Shown: in pieces, positions 12,063-23,300 of the stretch
How positions within the stretch are numbered: position 1 is the stretch's first letter
Layout of the letters: each line of letters begins with the position of its first letter
Notes under the pieces: generated by a model
Databases searched by the model: none
Told to the model about the DNA's origin: nothing
What the model saw: only the letters and a program-made list of their open reading frames with translations
NCBI GenBank assembly: GCA_009602725.1
Contig: WELB01000027.1
Span: 829,121 to 882,184 of the forward strand
DNA length: 53,064 nucleotides
From: Spirogloea muscicola
Taxonomy: Eukaryota; Streptophyta; Zygnematophyceae; Spirogloeales; Spirogloeaceae
Direction of reading: 5' to 3'
Program-made: the position numbers and the translations under genes

Positions 12063-13559
12063 TTGATGGCATGCTTACAGGACGGTTACGAACTGGAGCT
12101 TGCCAATGGAACTCGACAACGCCGAAATAGCATTGCCACCCACAACACTGTGGAAGATGGAACAAGTGCCCACCATTGTCAAAGGCCACTCTGCAATCAG
12201 CAAACAGGTCTGCAACCAAGAACTTAGAGACGTTTGAGAGAAAGGGAGTTGCTCTGTACAGCTTCTGCAACGCTTTGAGTCGATCCAATGTGCTGGGCAG
12301 AGGTCCACTCAGCTTGTTATCATTGACAACACTGCAAAAACAGGCGCCAGTTGAGGATCGCGTTGAGGATCGCGACAACTCAAGCTAGGGGTTGCAAGCT
12401 ATTTCCGACCTGTGTGACCTGTGTAATCTGACAATGTCAAGAAGTACGGAGCAACACTAGCACATTCATGTATGCAGCCCTGCAGTATCCACCACATGCT
12501 TCACACAAGTGGCAGAGTAACGTGTTGGCAGGCTAGATATGATGCTTTCTAAGATTCTCAGTAGAATTGCATCTTCAGTAGACCCACTCACAATATCACG
12601 AGCTTCTCTAGTGCATTGATTGAAGATGGTATTTCCCCAGTCAGTAGATTGTAAGCAAGATGCCTGGAGCACGGTCCAGGAGTCGCAACAGTTTGGGCCA
12701 GTCAGTGAACCAAGTAAGGGAAGCAGTCTTCAACAGCATTGACCAGAAGATTTGTGAGGCACAATGCTCCATGGTCATCGGCCTCACCACAAACAAGTAA
12801 GTGAGGAGGAGGAGCGAAAGCCATGGAGGGAAAGTCATGGATGCAAGATTGTTATGTTCGTACGGGCACTCTCACAGGAGCAAAAGCCATTGATGCAGAT
12901 TGTATTGACCATACGAACTCTCTAATCTGGACAAATATCACTGCCTTGACAGCAAAAGAAGCTCATGCGAAATCTGCTTACAACAGTGTCAGATTCTTCA
13001 GGTTGCCAATGGAAGTGGGAATTGGCCCGTTCAGACTGTTGTTGTCCAAGTTCCTGAATGAGGGTCCAAGAAACGGCATTCAAATACGAGGATGCTACTG
13101 CGTAGAACACCAGTTGGCGCAGGATTTGTCACCCACTTTGCGATCACTAACGACAGTCATCATCACTTCCTCACTCAACACATGGAAACTCCCCTCTGTA
13201 TTCTCTATGTTCAGGAGTAATATGTCTCTTCATAAACAAGCTCTAAGACCATATGACTACGCAGATGCAGTCATTGTTGTGAGAACCCCTTGCCAGAGGT
13301 CAAGACAGGAGATATGCATACAGCAAATTGAGATTGTGAGGAAGTGATGGGATCTCTCCAACAAGCTGATTCCCGTAGAGGTGCCTGCAAACTTGATATG
13401 GTGACTCTTAGAAGGACCAAAGGCTACTCACAAGCCAAAAGCCTGGCAATGCAATGTCCCCCTGCCTCGATACTGTTGCATGAACAGCATGAAAGTTATT
13501 CTTAATCTAGCATGATGCACACGTGACACCCAGGTGACTGGAAAGGCCACCTTAGGGGA

Positions 13560-13615
13560 CAGACTCTTCCAGTAGAGGGCGATGGCTGTACTTGGCCAGC
13601 CCAGAACAAGATGGA
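13560..13615 (-). repeat. Dispersed repeat, LINE-tail related
   Basis: tcttccagtagagggcgatg followed by gctgtacttggccagcccag recurs with small changes at about 19100, 20005, 20220 and 46980. It is a diverged tail hairpin read from the opposite strand. Here it sits in an intron of the left LRR copy; I saw no counterpart in the right copy. Confidence 0.55.
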
Positions 13616-14959
13616 AGAAACGTCGAAAAGGGGCCAGAAGTGAGGACTTACAATGTGTTGAGGTATACGAGGTTCCCTATGTTGTATGGTATCGCTGCGT
13701 GAATGCCAAGGTTGATGAGTTGTCTGAACACACGCACTGCGTGTTTGTCACGTGCCAGTCTGCTGAGATAGCGAGTAAGAAAGCCTGTTGATCTTGGGAA
13801 GAGTGCAGGCTAGGGTGGTGACACTCACAATGCGGAGACCCTGTGAGAGGGGATGTCGCAGGTGATGCCATACCAGGCGCAGCTGCCCGGGGTGGTGGTG
13901 CAATTTGCACACGGGTCCGTTCCTTGCCAGGTTGCTAGCTGAGAAGGTGGATAGAGCTGCATCTGCTTGAAATCTCGAAGAGGAGCATCTGGCACAGATG
14001 GTCAACCAGTGCATGTTGAGAATTCTGCAAAGTGTCAGATGCTGAGGTGATCTCTAGTGACTTGACTCGTCTGCTACGACAAGATCAACTTCACCTGCAC
14101 TGCATTGGACCATTGGAGAATTTGACGCGACTCTTCTTGACGACTGGAATCAAGGACCTGCATTGTAGATGTTTGCACGCAACACGAGCTTGCTGAAACG
14201 CTGGTTCGTCAGACAGCCACTCCGTCTCATGAGCACAACTGTGATCACAACACTGTCAAAACGGTTAGCCTGGCAGCAAGAAGCTTACAATCTGGGCTGG
14301 TTGTCTGGAGCAACTTCCTTGATGGGCCCCCACTTCCAGATGAGACCTGTGCCAGAGGCACCACCTGGTGCCACACTCAATGCACGATACATGGTGCAGC
14401 CAGAAGCTGCTGCTGTGCTTCTCACCCAAAGGCGTGGATTTTGCGGCTGCGGTGCCAGCAGCACAGTGTCCTAGTAGCAGCAGGCGTGTCACGCTCGCGA
14501 CATCGGCCAAGTAGCAGTGTTACAAGTGTCTCCTGAGCTCAGTGGACAGACTCCGCGTGATACTGCGATGACCACCCTTGCGCCTCACTAGTCACGCACG
14601 ACGGAGAGCAACGCCACGGTGGCATCCTCACGACTTAGAACGCTCGGGTGCACTACAGAGAAGAGAGCGACTGCTTGGGCGGGGGGGAGGTGTAGAGCTG
14701 CTCACATCGTCAAGGGAGGTGGCAGGCTGCTGCAGGGCTGCCGCCACGGTCGCTGCAGGTGGAGATGAGGGAGAGTCGTCAGACGGAGGCGTGCCGTGGA
14801 GGCGGGGGCTCTCCTGGCCAGCATGTCCAAGGGGAGGCCGACGATGCGCAGGGAGCGTGGGGGCTCACCGGCGGCCAGCAGCAGCGCCAGCGCCAGCGGG
14901 CCGGGCGCCGCCGCCATGGCGCCGGGGAGGGGCGGCGGCGGAGGAGGTGCGCCTGGGGG

Positions 14960-15217
14960 GAGGGGGTGGACGAGGAGGAAGAAAGTGCTCGCCCGTTGAG
15001 GATAAGGGCTGGAAAGGCAGCCCAGAAGAGAGAGAGAAGGCGCGCGGGGCGCATGAATTGAAAGGGAGGCCAATTCAAGCCAATACATTGTTCAGGCAGA
15101 GTCGAGTGCAGACTAAACAATGCTACATAATACGGAGACCTAATCTAAGGTACCTAAGATGACATTAGTACCCACGGGTGAGCACAAACAAATCTGACAA
15201 GCTAACTTGGGGAGCTG
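14960..15217 (-). mobile_element. Group C LINE, 3' end
   Basis: Minus strand: the C-terminus APQVSLSDLFVLTRGY with stop lies at about 15213-15165. Then comes the long group C tail (taatgtcatcttaggtacct ... tgaacaatgtattggcttga ... gcgccccgcgcgccttctct) and a hairpin remnant with cctcaacgggcgagcacttt at about 15000-14978. It is nearly identical to the plus-strand copies at 16840-17045 and 52840-53064. Its tail ends about 60 bases upstream of the left LRR gene start, on the same strand. Confidence 0.85.
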
Positions 15218-15869
15218 NNNNNNNNNNNNNNNNNNNNNNNNNNNNNNNNNNNNNNNNNNNNNNNNNNNNNNNNNNNNNNNNNNNNNNNNNNNNNNNNNNN
15301 NNNNNNNNNNNNNNNNNNNNNNNNNNNNNNNNNNNNNNNNNNNNNNNNNNNNNNNNNNNNNNNNNNNNNNNNNNNNNNNNNNNNNNNNNNNNNNNNNNNN
15401 NNNNNNNNNNNNNNNNNNNNNNNNNNNNNNNNNNNNNNNNNNNNNNNNNNNNNNNNNNNNNNNNNNNNNNNNNNNNNNNNNNNNNNNNNNNNNNNNNNNN
15501 NNNNNNNNNNNNNNNNNNNNNNNNNNNNNNNNNNNNNNNNNNNNNNNNNNNNNNNNNNNNNNNNNNNNNNNNNNNNNNNNNNNNNNNNNNNNNNNNNNNN
15601 NNNNNNNNNNNNNNNNNNNNNNNNNNNNNNNNNNNNNNNNNNNNNNNNNNNNNNNNNNNNNNNNNNNNNNNNNNNNNNNNNNNNNNNNNNNNNNNNNNNN
15701 NNNNNNNNNNNNNNNNNNNNNNNNNNNNNNNNNNNNNNNNNNNNNNNNNNNNNNNNNNNNNNNNNNNNNNNNNNNNNNNNNNNNNNNNNNNNNNNNNNNN
15801 NNNNNNNNNNNNNNNNNNNNNNNNNNNNNNNNNNNNNNNNNNNNNNNNNNNNNNNNNNNNNNNNNNNNN
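15218..15869. other. Assembly gap (652 N)
   Basis: A run of N. Left flank is the C-terminus of a group C LINE and right flank is the endonuclease region of a group A LINE, both on the minus strand. The long open frame that appears to run through the gap is therefore an artefact of padding. Single N bases also occur at about 20144 and at 47878. Confidence 0.98.
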
Positions 15870-16480
15870 CCATGTGTGTCGATGGCCAACGGGAAGAACT
15901 CGTCTTCCCGCGGATGATCCGCGTACTTCAGCTCTTTGGCCCGAGCAGCGCAGGCGACCGCATACCCAGCCGTGGTGGCACATTTGGCTGGGTGTGAGCG
16001 GTCATAGGCATCAGTAGTCACCACGTCCAGGAGAAGACGTGGCCCGCCGGCCTGTCGGGTGGCCACCAGGTCTACACGCCTGGCATGGAGACCGTCGGCC
16101 CTGTGCTGGATTGGCATGATTCCGGAGTGCTCTGCTGCCACGGAGAAACCAGCCTCCAACAGGATGCCATGCACTACGTCGCGGAGGCGGTCGTGGGCCG
16201 CTGTTCGCTCTCCGCCGTGGGAACAGCGCAGAACATGAGCAGCCAGCTCTCCAGGCTCGGTCCCGCGCTCGCCACACTCACATTGACGCACACCCTGGAG
16301 ACATGGCGGCAGTAGGCCCAGGAGTGAGAAAGGCGCGCGCGGTGCTCGTTTGCGACGGAGGTGGCCCAGTTCAAGCTGACATATCGGATGGGAGCTGGAC
16401 CCCGTCACCGGGGCTCTTGTCAGGCTCGAATTTGGCCTCCCTTTCTTTCTCCCCGAGTGGGCAGCCGGCACGGCACTGCC
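15870..16480 (-). mobile_element. Group A LINE, zinc-finger and endonuclease region
   Basis: Minus strand from about 16350: CLQGVRQCECGERGTEPG, LAAHVLRCSHGGERTAAH (a Cys/His finger of the C..C..H..C type), LRDVVHGILLEAG, then HARRVDLVATRQAGGPRLLL and DVVTTDAYDRSHP. The R-V-D ... L-L-L-D-V-V spacing is what I expect for the restriction-enzyme-like endonuclease of non-LTR retrotransposons. It continues through YADHPREDEFFPLAIDTH into the gap. This copy has no TIR element in the finger region and so serves as the empty site for 32766-33311. Confidence 0.85.
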
Positions 16481-16729
16481 CCCGGGAAAGGAGAGATCGT
16501 GTATTAGAAAGAAATGTAGGCCAAATGGCCAGGTACAAAGGCAAGCACATCTAACAATCTACATAACCCCGGGCTGCCGGCCCGGGCGCCGCGCCGCGGC
16601 GGTCGCTGCCGGCCGCCCCTGCGCCCGCAGCGAGCGCCGCGTGGTTCGGCCCGGGCGTCCGGCCAGGGCGCCGCCCCGCCACCCGCCAGACCCCTCTCTG
16701 TCCGTGCGAAGCTTGGCCCTTTCCGAGTC

Positions 16730-17045
16730 ACCATTTCTTTCGGGCTGGCTTAACACAGCCCTTGCCCCCACTCGGAAAGCCACTTCTCTTCATTGGCTCT
16801 TCATCAACGTGCAGGGCGTGCTCTAAGTCAGGCCTCCGGCTTTCGTGGCGGCGCTCCAGCTCCCCAAGTTAGCTTGTCAGATTTGTTTGTGCTCACCCGT
16901 GGGTACTAATGTCATCTTAGGTACCTTAGATTAGGTCTCCGTGTTATGTAGCATTGTTTAGTCTGCACTCGACTCTGCCTGAACAATGTATTGGCTTGAA
17001 TTGGCCTCCCTTTCAATTCATGCGCCCCGCGCGCCTTCTCTCTTC
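16730..17045 (+). mobile_element. Group C LINE 3' end after another tail
   Basis: A tail hairpin (cgggctggcttaacacagcc) lies at about 16741. From 16790 the plus strand encodes LHQRAGRALSQASGF, then FRGGAPAPQVSLSDLFVLTR and GY-stop (about 16905), followed by the group C tail to 17045. It faces the minus-strand copy at 14960-15217, so the two form an inverted pair around the gap. Confidence 0.85.
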
Positions 17046-17099
17046 ACGGACTACAGAGAGAAAGCGCGGCCACATCAGCTCGGTGGCTGGGAGAGGCCA

Positions 17100-17900
17100 G
17101 CCCCAAAGGAATGCACAAGGTCTGAAGGAGCCGGAGTACAGCTATGCAGAGTGCGGTCGTGGATTCGGAGAACATCATCATGCCTATCACCACGGATGCC
17201 CAGGACGTCATCATCGCCGCACCCTTGACATTGGGGGCGTGCAACCTGGTGGAGGACCACGGGCCTTGATTGCTGTTGTTGTTACGCTGTTGGAAGCGCT
17301 GTTTCTTTCTGCTGTTACAGAGGCTTATTAAGGTCCAGCATCGAAGCACATCGCTGGCCACGCAGTGAACAGTGCAGAACACAGAAAGCTGCAGCATTAC
17401 TTCCACTACAGCCCCCGATGCGATCAGCTCCTGCCAGCTGTAGTAGAAATCTTTGGCTGTTTAGGTCCTCCTTTTTACACTCTCCTTTAGAATATTGCCA
17501 ATCTAGGCTATGCACGATGTGCATTTGTGCTTCCGGCTGAGATGGGCTTCCCAGCTGCATATCGGTCATCCTTGCGCCAACGAGTGTCGGCCTGTTTGCG
17601 GCGTGCTCAGGCACATGCTTTGCAACAGAAAGCTGGGCGAGCTCCAGTTGATGGCAGAAGGGCTTCGAATGCCATCTGATTTTCAGGCATCGATCAGTGA
17701 CCTTTATGTGTTGACCCGTGGTAAGTGAGCGAGTCAATTTGCAGTGAGTAATGTACGTCATTCGATGTGCTTGCCTTCGTACTTGGCTAGTTTGGCCTTC
17801 GTTTGTTTCAAATCCACCAGAATTCCCTTTTGGGCTGGCCTTCAACGGCCTCTGGTGAGCTTCTTTCTAGCTCCCGAGAGAAGAGGCCGGTGGTGCGCAT
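17100..17900 (+). mobile_element. Degenerate group B LINE with tail
   Basis: Plus-strand pieces: ENIIMPITTDAQDVIIAAPL (about 17175-17235), GVQPGGGPRALIAVVVT, then at 17600-17725 a decayed C-terminal region ending SISDLYVLTRGK and stop. The tail (gtgagcgagtcaatttgcag, tgtgcttgccttcgtacttg) runs to about 17800 and a further tail hairpin (gggctggccttcaacggcct) lies at 17835. Confidence 0.7.
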
Positions 17901-18059
17901 TGACAAATGGGAGGCCACGCCGAGCCAATTTACTGCTCGTGCAGAGGCCAAAGGAAGTACAACGGATGGGGCTTAACATGGCGAAGCCCAAGGCTAAGAG
18001 GGGTTAAGAAAGTGGAGCGGAAGTACGGCTGGAGGGGAGCTTTGATACCATGAGTGAGC

Positions 18060-18840
18060 ACGTTCAAGAGGGACGGGCTGGCTCCGGAAACCGGCGCGTG
18101 CCTCAGGTCGGGCCAGCACGCTGAGGAAGGCCCTGGGCTTGGGAGCACTGCAGGCTCAGCGTGAGCAACATCCTGTAGCATGCAACTAAAGTCCGCGGAA
18201 CGCTGGCGTGCCCCAAGCAGCCGGGGTAATACCCGCCCAACTTTGCCTTGGGTCCCTTGGTAGAGCCGTGCCGATGCGCGCCCCTTCAAGGGTGGCGAAC
18301 AGCTGCTCACGGACCCGTTTCTGTCGACCGCTTCCGCTTAGCAGGGCCATGTCACTTCTGATACCGCCTGTGCCGTGGAGGCGGCCGAGCAGGAGATGTA
18401 CCAGAAGCACAGGGACCACCCTGACCTCAATACAGTCCACCCGCTGGCCTTCGACATCCACGGGTGTTGAAGAGGTCCTCGCCACTGGTGCTGCTGGCAT
18501 CTCGAGCTGACTAGCGGCAATGCGAGCAGGGGGCAGCAATTCTTGGGCGCCGTGCGTGCTCCACCCTGCACCTGTGTCCTAGTCTCTCCAGCGATCCTAC
18601 TCGCTTGCCTTGAAACGCGTGCCATGTGTGCCCTTACAGCCTCTGTCCTTAGCAAAGGTCTCCGTTGTATTTGAATTGTTTTGCACTAGATTCTGCTTGA
18701 ACAATGTATTAGCTTGCATTGGCCTCCCTATACTTTCAGCGCTTCTTGCGCCTTTTCTCTCTCCATTCTGGCGCCGCGCGGTGTGCTGCAACGACTTAGC
18801 TCACCAGCTGCTATTGCTGACACGGGCTTACTGAGGGGGC
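18060..18840 (+). mobile_element. Degenerate group E-like LINE plus group C-like tail
   Basis: 18270-18340 can be read as APFKGGEQLLTDPFLSTASA; after a stop, HVTSDTACAVEAAEQEMYQK and HPLAFDIHGC (18350-18470) parallel the group E copy (ITSETGYAVKVAERK ... LAMDIHGC). 18650-18780 matches the group C tail (tttgcactagattctgcttg, aacaatgtattagcttgcat) and LLLLTRAY-stop ends at about 18833. Confidence 0.65.
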
Positions 18841-19089
18841 CTGAGCCAAAGTCTGCGGCCGTTGACTTCATCGCGATGATATTCCCAAGTGCAAACTTGA
18901 AGCTTTGTAGCATGGCAAACCTCGCGGATGAAGAAGCTTGGCGTTGCCCGTGGGCAGTGGCTAACCGAAAGCCTTTCCTGTAGCAGGCGGCGAGTGGCGA
19001 GCGCGACGGGCGGGTGCTCAGACGTACGGGAGACGGCTGGGGGGGGTGCTAAGCTTGGCACGAGGGCGTGAAGGGGTGGAAGCGTGTGG

Positions 19090-20050
19090 AGAGAGTAGCT
19101 CTTCTAGTAGAGGGCAGTGGCTGTGAGAGGCCAGCCCAGAAAACAGAAAGGAGAAACTTGGAGCGGGCCAGAGAAAGCGCACAGTGACTCAAGTGGCCAT
19201 GAGGCTCTCAGTACCCCTGTTGAGCTGTTGAACTCAAAACACACTCCATTTTATGGTGAGCAGCCGCAGGTCAACGATACCGGTCTCCGGGTAGCGGGTC
19301 CCCTGGCACAAAAAAAAATTTCCTGGCTGGAGCCAGAGAGGACGCCGCCAATGCGCGACCGGCACGCAGATGCAACGCGCGTGGCATGGACGGCTGCAGC
19401 GAGACTGACAGAAAATGAGATGATGAAGAAGAAGCTGTTCACGAACCAAAAGAGGGGGGAGGGACGCTTCCAGCCTAGCATCTCCGACCTGCGGCTGCTT
19501 AGCAGAGGGTTACTGAGTGATTCTCCTGTAGCTCTTTGGATTTTGTCCATTCTTTTTTGGCTGGCTTCTGCCAGCCCCTCTCTTCTGTGGACGAGCTCAT
19601 TCCCTGCTATGGCAGCTGCTTCCGGGTCTCGGCAAAGTGCCGCTTCTCCTGCTCCGAGTTACTCTGGTCTGCTGTTGCTCACACGTGGATACTGAGCAGC
19701 CATCTGCATCTCGAACCTTTGTCAACTCTTTCGGGCTGGCTTTCCTTTTCTTCGGCTTTGGACATTGTCCATTCTTTTTAGGCTGGCGTTGCCAGCCCCT
19801 CTTTCTCGCATCTCCCTCTGCACCATCTTGCACTTTGTAGTGTAGTCCTTTTTCAGCACCTCTTTCTTTGGCTTTGAACATTGTCCATTCTTTTTGTGTT
19901 GGCTTTGCCAGCCCCTCTTCTCAATGGGCGAGCACCTTCTTTCTTCTCAATGGGCGAGCACCTTCTTCTTTCCAGTGCTCGCCCATTGACGATAGGGGCT
20001 GGATCCGGTAGAGGGCGGTGGCTGTGACGTGGCCAGGTCAGGAAAGGGGG
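19090..20050. mobile_element. LINE C-termini and tails in both orientations
   Basis: Plus strand: SISDLRLLSRG at 19470-19512, then tail hairpins at about 19556, 19733, 19782 and 19896, each followed by 'cttctcaatgggcgagcacc'-type sequence. A further C-terminus-like stretch with cacacgtggatactga lies at 19678. At about 19960-20000 a minus-strand tail (tgctcgcccattgacgatag, then gggctgg) abuts the plus-strand one, giving an inverted tail-to-tail junction. Confidence 0.65.
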
Positions 20051-20386
20051 GGCAGGAGGCAACCTAGCCGCGACAAGTAGACGGCGCGTGCGGGTTGGCC
20101 GGGCCGGCCGCCGGCACGTCGGCCGCCGGCGCCCGCGGCTCGCNGCGCCCCGCGCGCCTTTCTCTCGTGGCGGGCCCACGTCCAAGAAGGGAAGTGAGCT
20201 CGTCGTCAGGAAGCACGACTCTTCCAGCAGCGGGCGATGGCTGTGACCGTCTCCAGCCCAGGAACAAGAATGCCTTCTTAAGCAACCTCCTTCCTTGGAA
20301 CGTGAGCTCGTCCGAAAGGGGCCGGGGGCTGGTCCAGAGCCGCCACCTCCTCCCCGCCGCCCCGCCCACGCGCCCGCCCCGGCGCC

Positions 20387-23300
20387 ATGGCGGTCGCGCC
20401 CGCGGCGCTGGCGCTGCTGCTGGCCGCCGGTGAGGCCCCCCGCGCCCCCACGTTGATTCGCGCTCGCGCCCTGCTCTCCGCGTTTTACAGCCGATTTTTA
20501 AATATCAGAAGCCGCTTCCCCAGCGTGGGCTGTGGGCGTTGGGATTCAGCTTAGCACGCAGCACGCTTCATGTGCGTTCCCCGGGCCTTCCCGGGCATGC
20601 TGACCAGGAGGACCCTGGGACTTGGAAGCTCCACTGCAAGCCTCTACCTGACTCTCCCTCATCTCCCTCTGCAGCGACCGTGGCGGCAGCCCTGCAGCTG
20701 CCTGCCACCTCCAGTGAGGATGTGAGCAGCTCTAGACCCCTCCCCGCCCGAGCAGTCGTTCTCTTCTCGGAAATGCACCCAAGCGTCAAAGTCGTGAAGA
20801 TGCCACTGTGGCGTTGTTTGCCTCGCGCTTCATTAGTGAGGCACAAGGGTGGTCATCTTGGTTATCATGCGGAGTCTGCTCACTGAGCTCAGGAGCCGCT
20901 TGTGACAGAGCTACTTGGTACCGATGTTGCGCATGTGACACGCCTGCTGCAGCGAACCCTCTGTGCTGGCACAGCAGCCGCAAAAGACACGCCTTGGGTT
21001 AGAAGAACAGCAGCAAGCTTCTGGCTGCACCACCAGCATAGAGTCAATAATCTCCTTAACATCGTGCACTGAGTGTGGCACCAGGTGGTGCCTCTGGCAC
21101 AGGTTGCTGCTACTTCTGGAAGTGGGGGCCCGTCAAGGAAGTTGCTCCAGACAACGAGCCCAGATTGTAAGCTTCTTGCCGTCATTGAGAGGCTAACAGT
21201 GTTGTAAATACTCTATACAGCAGTGCACATATCTCGAAACGGCTGTCTGATGAACCAGCCTTTCAGCAAGCTCGTGTTGCATGCAAATACCTAAGATCTA
21301 AGGTCATTGGATCATACGTCAGGGAAAGTGAAGTCAGATTCTACAATGTTTCAGTGCTCTGGCGACATTGATCTTGTCATAGCAGACGAGTCAAGTGACT
21401 CGCATCACCTCACCTTTTGCCACTTTGCAAATTGCTCAGAATGCACTTGCTGACTATCTGTGCCAGATGCTCCTCTTCGAGATTTCAAGCAATCGCAGCT
21501 CAGTCCACCTTCTCAGCTAGCAACCTGGAAAGGGACAGACCCGTGTGCAAATTGCACCACCGCCCCAGGCAGCTGCGCCTGGTATGGCATCACCTGCGAC
21601 ATCCCCTCTCACAGGGTCTCCGCATTGTGAGTGTCACCACCCTAGCCTGGATACCTCCACAAGGATAACCGGCTTTCAAACTTGCTGCCTCAGCTTTTGT
21701 AATCAGCAGACCGGCAAGTGACACACACGTTGTTCATGTGTTCCAGACAACTCATCAACCTTGGCATCAATACAGTGATCCCATACAACATCGGGAACCT
21801 TGTATACCTCAATACGTTGTAAGTCCACAAGGTGGCCTTTCCAGTGGCCAGGGTGTCACGTGTTTATCATGCTGGATAGTGATGGAAATCAAGCTTCTTG
21901 CTGATCATGTAACATTGAAGAGGCAGGTGGACATTGTGATGCCAGGCCTTTGGCCTGTGAAAGTGTTTGGTACTTATTCAAGAGTCGCTGCTTCAAGTTT
22001 GCAGGCACCTATATGGCAATCAGCTCTTTGGACAGATCCCTACCAGCATAGGAAGCCTTCACAACCTCAGTCTGCTGTATGTACATATCCTTTGATAACC
22101 TCTCTGGCATGGGGATTTCACAACAATGACTGCATCTGCGTCAGGATGTGGTGCCGGAGCTTATGTGTAGAGAGACATATTACTCCTATGTTTTGGAGAG
22201 AATTTCAATGTGTTGTATGAGGAAGTGATGACTGTTGATAGTGAGCGAAAAGAAGGTGACAAACCTTGCGCCAATCGGTGTTCTAGGCGATAACATCCTC
22301 ATGATGGGAATTTTGTTCTTGAATCTCTCATTCAGGAACTTGGGCAACAACAGCCTGAATGGGCCAATTCCCACTTCCATTGGCAACCTGAAGAATCTGA
22401 CACTGTTGTAAGCAGATTTGGCATCAGGTTCTTGTGCTGTCAATGCAGTGATCTTTGTCCAGATTAGAGAGCTCTTCTGATCAGTGCAATCTGCATCCAT
22501 GGCTTTTTCTCCTGTGAGAGAGCTCATACGATGAATACAAATTTGCATCCATGACACTCCCTCCATGGCTTTACTCCTCCTCCTCCTCCTCTTTTTTGTT
22601 GTGAGCCGATGACCATGGAGCATTTGTGCCTCACAAGATTCGTCTGGTCAACATTGTTGAAGACTGATTGCCTTTATCTGGTTCACTGGCGGATTGTTGT
22701 GACATTCCCTCGAAAATGCTCCAGGCATCTTGCTTACAATCTACTGACTGGGAAATTCCATCTTCAATCAATGCACTAACAAAGCTTGCGATATTGTGAG
22801 TGATATTTTGAGAATGCTAACTCTGCAGAGTGCTTGAGAATCTTAGAAAGCATCACATCTAGCCCGCCAGATTGGAATCCTGTAGTTTGCCACTTGTGTA
22901 AAGACACTAGGGTTGCATTGTGTTCTAGTGTTGCTTCTTACTCATTATCCTTTTATGGATTGTCAGGTCTCACAGGTCACACAGGTTGGTGATAGCTTGC
23001 AATGCCTAAGTCGGGTTGTCAGGATCCTCAAGGACTTGCGCCTGTTTTTGCAGTATTGTCAATGATAACAAATTGAGTGGACCTCTGCCCAGCACATTGG
23101 ATCGACTCACGGGGTTGCAGAAGCTGTACGGAGCAACCCTTTCTCTCAAGCTTCTAAAGGTTCTTGGGTGCAGAGCTGTTAGCTGATTGCAGAGTGGCCA
23201 TTGACAATAGTCGGCACTTGTTCCATCTTCCTCAGTGTTGTGGGTGGCAATGCTATTTCGGCATTGTCAAGTTCCATCGGCAAGCTCCATGTCCTAACAG

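Larger units (their letters stand above)
8037..14917 (-). pseudogene. Secreted LRR / proline-rich / cysteine-rich protein gene, left arm, frameshifted
   Basis: Starts at 14917 with signal exon MAAAPGPLALALLLAA (donor at 14868), then exon 2 (14752-14706). Exon 13988-13829 carries an LRR N-terminal cap (LATWQGTDPCANC, CAWYGITCD). Most following exons encode one repeat each: 13723-13652 (QLINLGIHAAIPYNIGNL), about 13391-13325, about 13057-12986 (NNSLNGPIPTSIGNLKNL), about 12672-12600 (LAYNLLTGEIPSSINAL), about 12334-12262, 12153-12082 and 11745-11670. A larger exon (about 11235-10700) ends the LRR part and encodes PPPPSPPPPPPPSPPPPPGN. The remaining exons are cysteine-rich (VHVFQPSQSPC; FFDQCSDHLCRSF; NGTCTAFSHPGRPC; SHCSGNGFCGTQVF; CDGQGHCSYGG) to the stop at 8037. 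No kinase or membrane segment is seen, so it is probably a wall or matrix protein, compared below with plant LRR-extensins. Relative to the right arm there is one missing base near 11480, one near 10826 and one near 8328, each shifting frame. These may be true decay or base-calling errors. Confidence 0.75.

Noticed and set aside
14578-15162. Long GC-rich plus-strand open frame
   Set aside because: It is antisense to the LRR signal exon and a LINE tail; the minus-strand reading is supported by splice sites and the duplicate.
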